48,810 nt of DNA from Caballeronia choica. GTDB taxonomy: Bacteria > Pseudomonadota > Gammaproteobacteria > Burkholderiales > Burkholderiaceae. The DNA is taken from assembly GCF_001544535.1 (NCBI RefSeq), contig NZ_FCON02000057.1, forward strand, positions 1 to 48,810, read 5' to 3'. Below are positions 24,872 to 33,310 of this stretch, in pieces; position 1 is the stretch's first letter; every line of letters starts with the position of its first letter. The position numbers and the translations under genes are program-made. A model generated the notes under the pieces. The model made no database searches. It was not told the DNA's origin and saw nothing but the letters and a program-made list of their open reading frames with translations.

Positions 24872-25741
24872 TCAGGCGGCCGCGAGCGTTTCCAGCACCA
24901 CGTCGAGCAGCGCCCGCAGCCGCGCGAGACGCCGCAGGTCGCGGTGATAACCGAGCCATACGTCGCGGCCCGGCGGCGCTTGCCCGAGATCGATCCGGCG
25001 CAGGCCCGGCGTCGCGTCGCCGAGCGGACACGGCAGCACGGCGAAGCCGCCGCCTTGCGCGCACATGCGCGCCTGTGCGCCGCGGTTGTTGCTCGTGAAC
25101 GCGATGCGCGCCTGCGGCAACATCCGCTTCACCCACTCGACATCGGGCAGCGCGCCGAACGCGCTGTCCATACTGATGAGCGCGTGGCCGTCGCCCGCGC
25201 CCGCGACCGGTGCGACGAGGTCGATGCGTCCGTAGAGCGCATAGTCCATGTGCATCAGCTTGCGCTGGATGACGTCGGGTTCGTCGAAAGGCGTGATGCG
25301 AAACACGAGGTCGGCCTCGCGCCGCGCGAGGTTGTAGCGCCGCGAATCGGTGACGAGTTCCACCGACACGCCCCGCTGCCGCGCCAGGAAGCGCGCGAAT
25401 ACGGGCGTCAGCACATGCTCGCCGAACCAGTCCGACGACGACACCCGCAGCAAGCCCGTCAACTGCTCTTCGCGGCCGGCGAGCGAGCGCGTGAAGCCGA
25501 GCGCTTCCTCCTCCATGCGCTCCGCGAAGCCGAGCACGGCCGTGCCTTCGTCGGTCAGGACGAAACCATCGTTGGTGCGCTGGAAGAGCGTCTGGCCGAC
25601 CGCTTCCTCGAGCGCCCGCAGGCGCCGTCCCATGGTCGGCTGGGTCTGTCCGACGAGCTTTGCCGCAGCGCCCAGCGTGCCCGCTCGCGCGATCGCGAGG
25701 AATACGCGGACGTCGCTCCAGTCCAGATTCATGTCGTTCAT
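24872..25741 (-). CDS. LysR-family transcriptional regulator
   Basis: A 289-residue LysR protein. The HTH is at residues 5-65 (NLDWSDVRVFLAIARAGTLG, then AAAKLVGQTQPTMGRRLRALEEAVG), and the effector domain continues with DLVFRITPFDEPDVIQRKLM. The start is 25741 (MNDMNLDW) or three codons later; neither has a strong ribosome site. A much longer open frame to 26734 in this phase is only the shadow of the divergent reductase gene. It lies between the intradiol dioxygenase (same strand, 110 bases downstream) and a divergent quinone reductase, either of which could be its target. Confidence 0.9.
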   Translation of the reverse strand: MNDMNLDWSDVRVFLAIARAGTLGAAAKLVGQTQPTMGRRLRALEEAVGQTLFQRTNDGFVLTDEGTAVLGFAERMEEEALGFTRSLAGREEQLTGLLRVSSSDWFGEHVLTPVFARFLARQRGVSVELVTDSRRYNLARREADLVFRITPFDEPDVIQRKLMHMDYALYGRIDLVAPVAGAGDGHALISMDSAFGALPDVEWVKRMLPQARIAFTSNNRGAQARMCAQGGGFAVLPCPLGDATPGLRRIDLGQAPPGRDVWLGYHRDLRRLARLRALLDVVLETLAAA

Positions 25742-25852
25742 TTTCGTTTGGATGCCGTGCACGAACGTCGATTTACATGCCGTTTCGCATGGACGATTAT
25801 GAACCCATCGAATCGTTCTTAGCGCTCCAATCGATCCCAAAAGGAACTCGTC

Positions 25853-26845
25853 ATGTCCACGTCCATGCAAGCCCTCGTTCTCAACCGCTACAACGGCCCG
25901 CTCGAACTCACCGATCTCTCGCGCCCCGCGCCTTCGGCCGGGCAGGTGCTGGTTCGCATCGCGGCAAGCGGTCTCAATCCGCTCGACGCCAAGATTCGCG
26001 CCGGCAGCGCCGAGCATGCGAAGCATCCGTTGCCGCTCGTGCTGGGCATCGACATGGCGGGTGTCGTCGAAGCGGTCGGCGCGGGCGTCACCGCGTTCAA
26101 GGTTGGCGACGAAGTCTATGGAATGACGGGCGGCGTCGGCGGCATCCAGGGATCGCTCGCGCAGTACGCGGCGGTCGACGCGAGCCTCCTCGCCAGGAAG
26201 CCCGCGAATCTCTCGATGCGCGAGGCGGCCGCGCTGCCGCTCGCGTTCGTCACGGCGTATTCGGGGATCGTCGATCGCGCCCGTCTGCAAGCGGGACAGA
26301 CGGTGCTCGTGCAGGGCGGCGCGGGCGGCGTGGGATACGTCGCCGTGCAACTGGCGCTCGCGCTCGGCGCGACGGTCTCGGCCACGGCGAGCACGCGCGA
26401 TCTCGATACCGTCGCGCGGCTCGGCGCCACGCCGATCGACTACCGCGCGCAAACGGTCGAACAGTACGTCGAGTCGCACACGCGGGGCGCGGGGTTCGAT
26501 CTGGTCGTGGATACCGTGGGCGGCGCGACGCTCGACGCCTCGTTCGCCGCGGTGAAGCACTTCGGCCACGTGGTGAGCGCGCTCGGCTGGGGCACGCATG
26601 CGCTCGCGCCGCTGTCGTTCCGGGAAGCGACCTACTCGGGCGTGTTCACGCTGTATCCGCTGCTGACGGGCCTCTATCGCTCGCATCACGGCGAGATGCT
26701 GAGCGCGGCGACCCGTCTCGCCGAGGCCGGCCACCTTGCGCCGCGCGTCGATCCGCGCCGCTTCGATCTGGCGTCGGCCGAACTCGCCTACGAGGCGTTG
26801 TCCGACGGCAGCGCGCGCGGCAAGATCGTCGTCGACGTGGCGTGA
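25853..26845 (+). CDS. Zinc-independent quinone reductase / MDR-family oxidoreductase
   Basis: A 330-residue medium-chain dehydrogenase/reductase. The N-terminal GroES-like domain has VRIAASGLNPLDAKIRAG and GIDMAGVVEAVGAGV. The nucleotide domain has VLVQGGAGGVGYVAVQLALA (about 150-169), which prefers NADPH. The structural and catalytic zinc cysteines of alcohol dehydrogenases are missing, so a quinone oxidoreductase or enoyl-reductase role is likely. AAAGGAA precedes the ATG. It is divergent from a LysR gene across 111 bases. A link with the nearby ring-cleaving dioxygenase (quinone to quinol) is possible but unproven. Confidence 0.88.
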   Translation: MSTSMQALVLNRYNGPLELTDLSRPAPSAGQVLVRIAASGLNPLDAKIRAGSAEHAKHPLPLVLGIDMAGVVEAVGAGVTAFKVGDEVYGMTGGVGGIQGSLAQYAAVDASLLARKPANLSMREAAALPLAFVTAYSGIVDRARLQAGQTVLVQGGAGGVGYVAVQLALALGATVSATASTRDLDTVARLGATPIDYRAQTVEQYVESHTRGAGFDLVVDTVGGATLDASFAAVKHFGHVVSALGWGTHALAPLSFREATYSGVFTLYPLLTGLYRSHHGEMLSAATRLAEAGHLAPRVDPRRFDLASAELAYEALSDGSARGKIVVDVA

Positions 26846-26855
26846 GACGCGCTGG

Positions 26856-28757
26856 CTATTTCAGCAGCCCGAACACCGCCACGCTGACCGACGTGCCCAC
26901 ATACACCTTGCCGTTGGCGATCATCGGCGTGATGAACTTGTTGCCCGGCCCGAACTGGTCGCGCGAGCCGGACTGGTTGCTGTTGTAGAGCTCGTTCGCG
27001 AGGTTGGTCGCGTCATAGGCATGCAGCACCGCGATCACGCCGTTCTCGGCCGCCCACACGATGCCGTTCGTGCTGCCGTTCGCCGACACGCTCGGCGTGG
27101 CGCCCGGCGAGCCGAACGAGGTCGGCGTCTGGCTGGTGGGCGTCGCCGACAGGCGCGCGTTGCTGATGCCGAACGCCTTGATGTGATCGCCGATCGAGCC
27201 GAAGTACACCGTGTTGTTGAAGTAGGCGGGCATGCCGAATTCCGGGCCGGTGATCTGGCCGCTCAACTCCTGGTAGATGTGGTCGGCGTTCGAATCGAAG
27301 TTGCCCATCGAATCGCGGTTCACCACGTAGATGATCGAGTCCTTGCCGGCGCCGAGCGCCAGATGGTGGATCGCGCCGCCGGCATCGGCGAGGTCGGGCA
27401 GGACGAGCGCGCCGCCCGAGCCGAGGTCCTCGTCCGCGTTCGATTCCCCCACGGTATTCGAGGCCTCGAAATAATCGGCCACCGCGAGCGCCGGCGCCGG
27501 GCTGAGTTTCAGGAAACCATTGCCGTAGTCGCCGAGCACGGGTTGGTCGGCGGCGTTGAGCGTGGGATCGAAGGTGCCGTTTGCGTCGAGGAAATAGATC
27601 GACGCGCCGTCCGACGCCATGCCCGCGCCGCTCATCCAGATCGCGCCGCCCGAGCCGTTCGGCGTGAGGTTCAGCACGCCAGCCTGCTTGAGCGTGTCGG
27701 CGCTGTAGGCGATCACCCAGCCGGTATAGGGCTGGATGTCGCAGTGCGAAGTCCAGCCGGTGTAGATCACGCCGTTCAACAGCAGCAACGACTGGCGCTC
27801 GGCGTATTGCGCCGGGTCGAATATGACGTTGCCGTTCGAACTGTTCGCGCCGCTGCCCGGATAGGACGCGGCGATCTCGGTCGGGCCGCCGAACAGTTCG
27901 GCACCGGTCGTGACGTCGAGCGCGTGAATCCGCTGGTGATAACCGCCCGAGCCATCCTTCGACATTCCGACGACATACATCGCGCCATGCGGCCCGCGCG
28001 TGCGGTCGATGACGGGCGTCGCGGTAATGCCGATCTTCGGCGTGATCTGCGGGCAGCCGTGGTCGTCGCTCGGCGTTTCGCCGGCGCCGAGCGTCGTGGT
28101 CTGCCAGAGGGTCGCGCCGGTGTTGGCGTCGAGCGCGTAGACGCTCGCGTTCTCGGTCGCGACGTACAGCACGTTGTGCGTGCCGCCCGCGATGTTCACG
28201 GCGGCGAGGTAGAGCGGCTCGGCATCGACGGCGCCATCGACCGGGAACACGGCGAGTTTGCCGAAGTTCGTCGCGTTGACGGTCGCGGGGGTCAGCGCGG
28301 TTTCGTTCAGGTGCTGGCCGGTGCGTCCGATGTCGTTGTGATAGGTCGCGACGTCGGGCGAGTTGGCGACTGCGGTGCTGCTGGCCGGGCCGGTGGCGGT
28401 GTTTGTGCCTGTGTTGGTGTTTGTGCCGTTGCCAGTGCCAGTGCCAGTGCCGGTGCCCGTGCCAGTGCCAGTGCCCGTGCCCGTGTTCGATCCCATGCTG
28501 CCGGTACCGGAGCCCGTGCCCGAACCGCTGCTCGTGCCGGCGCCCGTGCTTGTGCCGCTGCCGGTACTGCCTGTATTGGTGCCGCCACCCGTCGCCGGAG
28601 TTGTGCCTGACGCCGCGCCGGCGCCGCTTGCCGGGCTGCTGGCACCCGTGGTGGTCGTGGCCGGGCTCGAACTGCTTCCGCCGCTGCAAGCTGCGAACGC
28701 TGCCGCGAGCAGCAGCACCGAAAGGCGACCCGAGAGCGTCAAGCAGTTCATGAGCAT
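26856..28757 (-). CDS. Lipoprotein with low-complexity linker and beta-propeller (PQQ-like) domain
   Basis: A 633-residue exported lipoprotein. The signal LSVLLLAAAFAAC has its lipobox Cys at residue 24. Residues ~25-130 are a Gly/Thr/Ser/Asn linker (long GTGTGT stretches) with no fold. The rest repeats blades such as VLYVATENASVYALDANTGATLWQTT, HQRIHALDVTTGAELFGG, and YFGSIGDHIKAFG, the pattern of PQQ-dependent dehydrogenase-like or YncE-like propellers. I see no complete PQQ-binding set, so a catalytic role is uncertain. Two adjacent ATGs (28757, 28751) share the GGAGG ribosome site. The linker is encoded by hexamer repeats, so its length may vary between strains without a frameshift. Confidence 0.82.
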   Translation of the reverse strand: MLMNCLTLSGRLSVLLLAAAFAACSGGSSSSPATTTTGASSPASGAGAASGTTPATGGGTNTGSTGSGTSTGAGTSSGSGTGSGTGSMGSNTGTGTGTGTGTGTGTGTGNGTNTNTGTNTATGPASSTAVANSPDVATYHNDIGRTGQHLNETALTPATVNATNFGKLAVFPVDGAVDAEPLYLAAVNIAGGTHNVLYVATENASVYALDANTGATLWQTTTLGAGETPSDDHGCPQITPKIGITATPVIDRTRGPHGAMYVVGMSKDGSGGYHQRIHALDVTTGAELFGGPTEIAASYPGSGANSSNGNVIFDPAQYAERQSLLLLNGVIYTGWTSHCDIQPYTGWVIAYSADTLKQAGVLNLTPNGSGGAIWMSGAGMASDGASIYFLDANGTFDPTLNAADQPVLGDYGNGFLKLSPAPALAVADYFEASNTVGESNADEDLGSGGALVLPDLADAGGAIHHLALGAGKDSIIYVVNRDSMGNFDSNADHIYQELSGQITGPEFGMPAYFNNTVYFGSIGDHIKAFGISNARLSATPTSQTPTSFGSPGATPSVSANGSTNGIVWAAENGVIAVLHAYDATNLANELYNSNQSGSRDQFGPGNKFITPMIANGKVYVGTSVSVAVFGLLK

Positions 28758-29057
28758 TTCCCCTCCCGACCCGGTGTTGCAGTCGATTCCCGCGCGCTAC
28801 GTCGATTATCGTACGGTCGCAGCAAATACAATGCCGCATGGTCCTTTTCGTACGCTCGTTTTGGCGTAAAAGCGTGAGAAGACGGCCGATCGGTCCGCAT
28901 GCCGAATCGACGGTCCATGCGCCGCCGTCAAACCGCAGGCGCTTCCCGGCGCCGCTGCGGATGCAGTCGTAGAATCGAATGCTTCGATCGACTGGATTCA
29001 ACGCCCCGAAGCCGAATCGCCCGACTCTTCCTACGCTTGCCTTTCAGAGACCCGCCG

Positions 29058-29669
29058 ATGAACGCCACCGCCTCCGACGAACCCAACGGCCACGCCGAAC
29101 TCTGGCTGATCCGCCACGGCGAAACGCCGTGGAGCCTGTCTCGCCAGCACACCGGCCGCACCGATGTCCCGCTGACCGAGCGCGGCCGCGAACAGGCCCG
29201 CATGCTGGCGCCGATCCTCGCGCAGGAGCACTTCGACCGCGTGCTGACGAGCCCGATGTCGCGGGCGATCGAAACGTGCCGGCTCGCCGGGCTTGGCGAT
29301 CATGCAGAGGAGGAGCCGGAACTGCGCGAATGGGACTACGGCATCTACGAGGGCCGCACGACGGACGAAATCCGCGAAAGCGCGCCCGGCTGGTCGGTGT
29401 GGGATTCGCCGATGCCGGAAGGCGAGAGTATCGGCGAGATCGAGGCGCGTGCGCGCAACCTGGTTCAGCGGCTCGCTGCGTTGCCGGGGCGCACCGCGCT
29501 GTTTTCACATGCGCACTTTTTGCGCGTCTTCGCAGGTTGCTGGATCGGCGACTCGGCGGCGCTGGGGGCGCATCTGCTGCTTGATACGGCGACTGTCAGT
29601 ATTCTCGGCTTCGAGCGCGAGAATAGGGCGATACGGCAGTGGAACGTGAGGCATCCGGATGTCGCGTGA
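29058..29669 (+). CDS. Histidine phosphatase family protein (phosphoglycerate mutase-like)
   Basis: A 203-residue member of the branch-1 histidine phosphatases. The phospho-accepting His is in LIRHGETPWS; LTERGREQARML, LTSPMSRAIETCRLAGL, and the second catalytic His in ALFSHAHFLRVFAG are all present, as is the acidic Glu in ELREWDYGIYEGR. Members are broad-range phosphatases or cofactor-dependent mutases; the short length favours a phosphatase. The start at 29058 is the Met that begins the family's N-terminal strand after a small polar tail. It stands alone, with no operon partner. Confidence 0.9.
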   Translation: MNATASDEPNGHAELWLIRHGETPWSLSRQHTGRTDVPLTERGREQARMLAPILAQEHFDRVLTSPMSRAIETCRLAGLGDHAEEEPELREWDYGIYEGRTTDEIRESAPGWSVWDSPMPEGESIGEIEARARNLVQRLAALPGRTALFSHAHFLRVFAGCWIGDSAALGAHLLLDTATVSILGFERENRAIRQWNVRHPDVA

Positions 29670-29953
29670 GGCGCGCGTTCGACGTGAGTCCTTCGGCCAT
29701 GAAGAGAGCGTGGCAGTGCAGGTTTAGTTGGCCGCCGCTTAACCACGAATTTCCGACCTTGACCTGACAAGTCGGGACGCGGCGCCCGAGTGAGAATTCC
29801 AGGGTGCGTGGCGCAGCGCTGCCCATCACTGCACCTCGTGTCTGGCCCGCAGCAGCGGGTTCGCATTTCGGAATCGCGAAATCGGATTGGCGTCTTTAGG
29901 CAACGAAGCTGGGGATGCGCGGTTTGCCGTCCACCCATAAACGTCCGCGCGGT

Positions 29954-30739
29954 TCACCGGGTCCGGGCCTCGATTCGTCGCTCGGCCGCCTCAGCCCGGC
30001 GTCGACTGAACTGCTTGAAGATCGATTTTTCGTGAGGATCGCCGAAGTGAAACAGCGCAGTGCTGCGTACGCTCTCCGGCAAACACGGCTGGTTGGCATG
30101 CAGCGATCGCATGCCCCAGAAAAAGTAGATGTTGCCCGGTTCGAGCGATACGACCCGCGCCCCCAGCACACGCTGCACCCAGTGCGAGCGCCACAGGCGA
30201 CGGCCGGCGCCGCTCTCGACCAGCGCCTTTTCGATGATGTTGACTACCGCGCGGCTTCGCACGTTTCGCAGGTTCGGAAACATCACGAGGTGACCAGCCG
30301 GTTCGTCCGGCCGCGTTGGAATCAGGATAGGGATGAGCGCGGTCACGACGTAAGAGTCGTAGTGGAAGAGATTCGAATGCCTGAGACCCAGCGTGCCCGA
30401 CAGTACCCTGATGACAGGCGTGATGCGATCGCTCGGCGGTGGTCCGCCCATCGCCATTTCATAGAGTCCCTCCATTACCGCATGAAACCCTTCCGAGCGG
30501 AACACCGCATCGAGCGGACTTTCCGCTATCCATTCGAGTCCACGAAGGCTGAAATACCGGCCATTGTGTTTCTCGAGTTGCTGCTTCACGTAGCTTCTGG
30601 CCTGTTCAAGCATCGAGTCGGAAATCACGTCGCGAAGGACGCCTACGCCGTTGCCGTTCATAGCCGAGCTGAGTTCATCCACATCTTCTCGCGAGACCGA
30701 TTGCAGGGGCGCGTCTGCGCTGCGACTGCCTGTTTGCAC
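29954..30739 (-). CDS. 2-oxoglutarate/Fe(II) oxygenase-like protein
   Basis: A 261-residue soluble protein. FHYDSYVVTALIPILI gives an H-x-D motif, SLHANQPCLPESVRSTALFH gives the distal His and a following Arg, and EPGNIYFFWGMRS is the strand before it. This spacing is that of cupin-fold 2OG oxygenases of the PhyH or prolyl-hydroxylase kind, although overall similarity is weak. AGGAGG sits 6 bases before a GTG at 30739, which decides the start over TTG at 30772. It is an orphan in a stretch of lower coding density. The substrate is unknown. Confidence 0.65.
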   Translation of the reverse strand: MQTGSRSADAPLQSVSREDVDELSSAMNGNGVGVLRDVISDSMLEQARSYVKQQLEKHNGRYFSLRGLEWIAESPLDAVFRSEGFHAVMEGLYEMAMGGPPPSDRITPVIRVLSGTLGLRHSNLFHYDSYVVTALIPILIPTRPDEPAGHLVMFPNLRNVRSRAVVNIIEKALVESGAGRRLWRSHWVQRVLGARVVSLEPGNIYFFWGMRSLHANQPCLPESVRSTALFHFGDPHEKSIFKQFSRRRAEAAERRIEARTR

Positions 30740-31312
30740 AATTCGCCTCCTTTTCGCCGACGTAAGCGGCAAGCGACGTCCGCAGGCATACTCATCTTCG
30801 ACTGCGGATTCGAGGCATTACATCGCTGGCGCGCCCGCAATCTGTTCGGTCGCCAACATATAACGGACGATTGTGGCCGGCTCACCATGCCCACGTAGGA
30901 TCACCGCTATCGGCGGCATCGTCAGGTTTCTGAATGATATATGGTCAATAAACGATTCGAGCGCCAAGCGGTCTATTGGACGCGAAACGTCTCCTTCAAG
31001 ACACGGGACGGACTGTCGCCGGCGTTGGCCGACCGGCTGCAACGGGTGATTGCTCCTCCAGGCGCGGCCAAGGGGGCAATGGATCTTGAGGCTTCATCGC
31101 ATACGTTTCTCGAAGCAACTCGACGATAAACCGAGCCTCGCTGCAATCTGCCTGATTCGCCTGCTTTTCGAACGCCGCGAACCGTGGATCGGCCCGCTTG
31201 ACGAGCAAAAAGAAAACTATCTCCCGCCGCACATTGATTCAGTCTGCCATTAGCGATACCCTCAAATCGTTCATGGCCGTCGAATGCTGGTCAACCCGGA
31301 GACAACCGTTTC
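30740..31312. other. Intergenic region, no recognised gene
   Basis: 573 bases between the oxygenase-like gene and the RNase-like gene. Short open frames exist on both strands (for example 30996-31232 on the minus strand), but none has a ribosome site or a recognisable product. Together with 29670-29953 it suggests a loosely packed accessory patch. Confidence 0.4.
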
Positions 31313-31783
31313 GTGAAACGAGCGTGGGCTTTCTCTTGCATCCTGGCCTTGAACGCGATCCTCGGCGGATGCGGCAAGGAGGGAACGCAAAACGCTACTC
31401 CGGAGGCGGGTGCATCCGCGAGTCAGGCGCCGGTGCAGCCTGGGCAGGCCGCGAGCGCCGCACTCGCCGCATCGGGCGCGCAGGAGCAGAGCGCACCGGC
31501 CACCGTCACCAAGGCGCAGTTGCCAGGGGAAGCAGCCGAAACACTGCGTCTGATCAAAGCGGGCGGCCCTTTCCCTTTTGGCGAGGATGGAGTCTTGTTC
31601 CGCAACAGCGCGGGTTTGCTGCCGCAGCATCCGCGCGGCTACTACCACGCATACACGGTTCGCACGCCTGGCGCGGCGGATCGCGGGCAGCGCCGCATCG
31701 TATGTGGTGGACCGCGCAAGCTGACCCGCGATTGCTACTACACCGACGATTACTACGTCAGTTTCAAACGCATTGCAGACTGA
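31313..31783 (+). CDS. Lipoprotein with guanyl-specific RNase (RNase Sa/barnase-like) fold, catalytic residues replaced
   Basis: 156 residues. Signal MKRAWAFSCILALNAILGGC with lipobox Cys20, an Ala/Gln/Pro-rich linker to ~62, then an RNase Sa-type domain: AQLPGEAAETLRLIKAGGPF, DGVLFRNSAGLLP, GYYHAYTVRTPGA, RGQRRIVCGG, YYTDDYYVSFKRI. In RNase Sa the general base is the Glu of YYHEYTV and the general acid the His of GDHY; here they are Ala113 and Tyr147. The Arg of RRI (~127-128) is kept. Each change is one base from the normal codon. The protein is probably not an RNase in the usual sense. The start is GTG with GGAG upstream. No barstar-like immunity gene is next to it. Confidence 0.82.
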   Translation: MKRAWAFSCILALNAILGGCGKEGTQNATPEAGASASQAPVQPGQAASAALAASGAQEQSAPATVTKAQLPGEAAETLRLIKAGGPFPFGEDGVLFRNSAGLLPQHPRGYYHAYTVRTPGAADRGQRRIVCGGPRKLTRDCYYTDDYYVSFKRIAD

Positions 31784-31855
31784 CTTGGGCCAATTAAAAG
31801 CGCCCCGGGTTTTCCTCAAGATGCGATCGCCAACGAAGCGCAGCAAGGAAGCGTT

Positions 31856-32911
31856 CTAGCGCCGAACTTCCAACGCGTCGAACCCCTTTGCGCGATAGAT
31901 CATCACCGAAGCGGCCCAGCTCAGCACGAAGATCCCGATGATGACGTACCCGAGCACGCCGAAGTTATCGTTCAAGGTACCAATGGCATCCCACACGGGC
32001 CCCTGCAATTTCAACTGGTCTGACAGAAGACCGAGCGCCTCGATGGCGCCAATGACAATCGCGACAAGAACCGACACGAGCGTAATCGTCATGTTGTAGT
32101 AGATCTTGCGAATGGGCTTGAGGTAGGCCCATCCATAGGCGCCCAGCATCAAATGACCGTCGAGCGTATCGACCAGAGACATGCCGGCACTGAACAGGAC
32201 CGGAAACACCATGATGGACCAGGGAGACAAACCCTGCGACGCCTGGGTCGCGGCGATCCCGAGCAACGCAATTTCCGTTGCCGTATCGAAGCCGAGACCA
32301 AACAGGAAACCTAGCGGGAACATGTGCCAGCTACGCGTGATCAGGCGGAACAGCGGCCGGAACAGACGGGCGAAGAAACCACGATCCGCCAGCAACAGGT
32401 CGAAGTCGTCGTCGACATAGACTCCGCCATCCTTCACGTTACGCCACGCCTTGTAAATCGACCTCAAGATAATGAGGTTCATGAGCGCGATGGCCAACAG
32501 AAACAGCGCCGACACGCACGTCCCGATTACTCCACCGACTTCCCTGAAGTAGTCAAAGCGTCTTTGCATGGCCGACGTAGCGACCGCGACGCCGACCGAG
32601 GCCAGCACGACGACGGTCGAATGACCGAGGGAAAAGAAAAAGCCGACGCTGACCGGACGCTTTTTCTCGTGCATCAGTTTGCGGGTGGCATTGTCGATCG
32701 CGGCAATGTGGTCGGCGTCCACGGCGTGACGAAGCCCGAAGCCGTATGCCAGCAGGGCCGTGCCGAGTAACACCGGGTGCTGACGAAATGCCGTCAACGC
32801 CCAGAGCCACGCCAGCACGTTCATGCCGATCAGCAAGCCATAGATGCCAAACAGCTTGCCGCGCACCTGTGTGTTGGAATCACTGAAAATCTGGGCAAGT
32901 CGGAAAATCAT
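31856..32911 (-). CDS. NiCoT-family nickel/cobalt transporter
   Basis: A 351-residue, eight-helix transition-metal permease. The signature RHAVDADHIAAIDNATRK is in helix 2, FFFSLGHSTVVVL in helix 3, LGFLFGLGFDTATEIALLG in helix 5, and FSAGMSLVDTLDG in helix 6. The His/Asp residues of HAVDADH select Ni(II) or Co(II). AAGGAAC precedes the ATG. The minus-strand leader (32912-33190) holds a cobalamin riboswitch, so regulation by vitamin B12 is expected and the physiological metal is probably cobalt. A coupled 88-codon frame ending at the ATG (ATGA) is the riboswitch itself, not a gene. Confidence 0.93.
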   Translation of the reverse strand: MIFRLAQIFSDSNTQVRGKLFGIYGLLIGMNVLAWLWALTAFRQHPVLLGTALLAYGFGLRHAVDADHIAAIDNATRKLMHEKKRPVSVGFFFSLGHSTVVVLASVGVAVATSAMQRRFDYFREVGGVIGTCVSALFLLAIALMNLIILRSIYKAWRNVKDGGVYVDDDFDLLLADRGFFARLFRPLFRLITRSWHMFPLGFLFGLGFDTATEIALLGIAATQASQGLSPWSIMVFPVLFSAGMSLVDTLDGHLMLGAYGWAYLKPIRKIYYNMTITLVSVLVAIVIGAIEALGLLSDQLKLQGPVWDAIGTLNDNFGVLGYVIIGIFVLSWAASVMIYRAKGFDALEVRR

Positions 32912-32954
32912 TGGACAGTTCCTTGGGATCGCGCGTCCCGGTCGAGTTCGAAGA

Positions 32955-33180
32955 ACAACGAAGAGAGGTCTGACTCCTGGCTCATCAAGCTTGAACTTGC
33001 GTACCAGATAAAGTGGCGCGACCGCGCCGGAGTTTTACCGGCTTCCCTCATCGTCGTGGCGTTGCGTGACCAATCGGGCTTATACACCGTCGATAAAATC
33101 ATGTCGACGATCGTTTTTTCATCACGCTCAGGTACGCGGCGCTTGAACGTACCCAGCCCGAAGAACAAGGACACCGCCGT
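32955..33180 (-). promoter_or_regulatory. Cobalamin (AdoCbl) riboswitch
   Basis: On the minus strand the core GGGAAGCCGGTAAAACTCC, continuing GGCGCGG..CGCGCCAC (33047 down to ~33012), matches the conserved GGGAA-CCGGTG-AAA-TCCGG-GCTG-CCCGC centre of cobalamin riboswitches. The B12-box-like GAGCCAGGAGTCAGACC (32983-32967) follows at the usual distance. A small GGGA/TCCC hairpin then sits against the AAGGAA ribosome site of the transporter, a plausible switch that hides it when cobalamin is bound. Outer edges are approximate. Confidence 0.82.
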
Positions 33181-33189
33181 GCTTGCACC

Positions 33190-33218
33190 GATAAATCAGC
33201 GTAGCCGCCAGGCGTCAA
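33190..33218 (-). promoter_or_regulatory. Promoter of the NiCoT transcript
   Basis: Read on the minus strand: TTGACG (33218-33213), a 17-base spacer, and TTTATC (33195-33190). It sits just upstream of the riboswitch, giving a leader of about 270 bases. Confidence 0.5.
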
Positions 33219-33310
33219 ACGCGGTGCGGCGGCACGCAGGAGCCCGACAAATCATGCTGCATCGCGTGGCATAATCCGCAGCGTTACTCTCACCAGATCG
33301 ACGGGCCACC

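Noticed and set aside
24872-26734. 620-codon frame extending the LysR gene upstream
   Set aside because: The upstream part lies opposite the quinone reductase gene and is Arg/Glu-rich shadow sequence; the LysR N-terminus starts at 25741.
28363-28869. Plus-strand Val-Pro repeat protein opposite the lipoprotein linker
   Set aside because: It is the antisense of the Gly-Thr repeats, with no ribosome site.
32908-33174. 88-codon minus-strand frame overlapping the NiCoT start by ATGA
   Set aside because: Its sequence is the cobalamin riboswitch; the conserved RNA core and B12 box explain the conservation, and the GTG start has no proper ribosome site.
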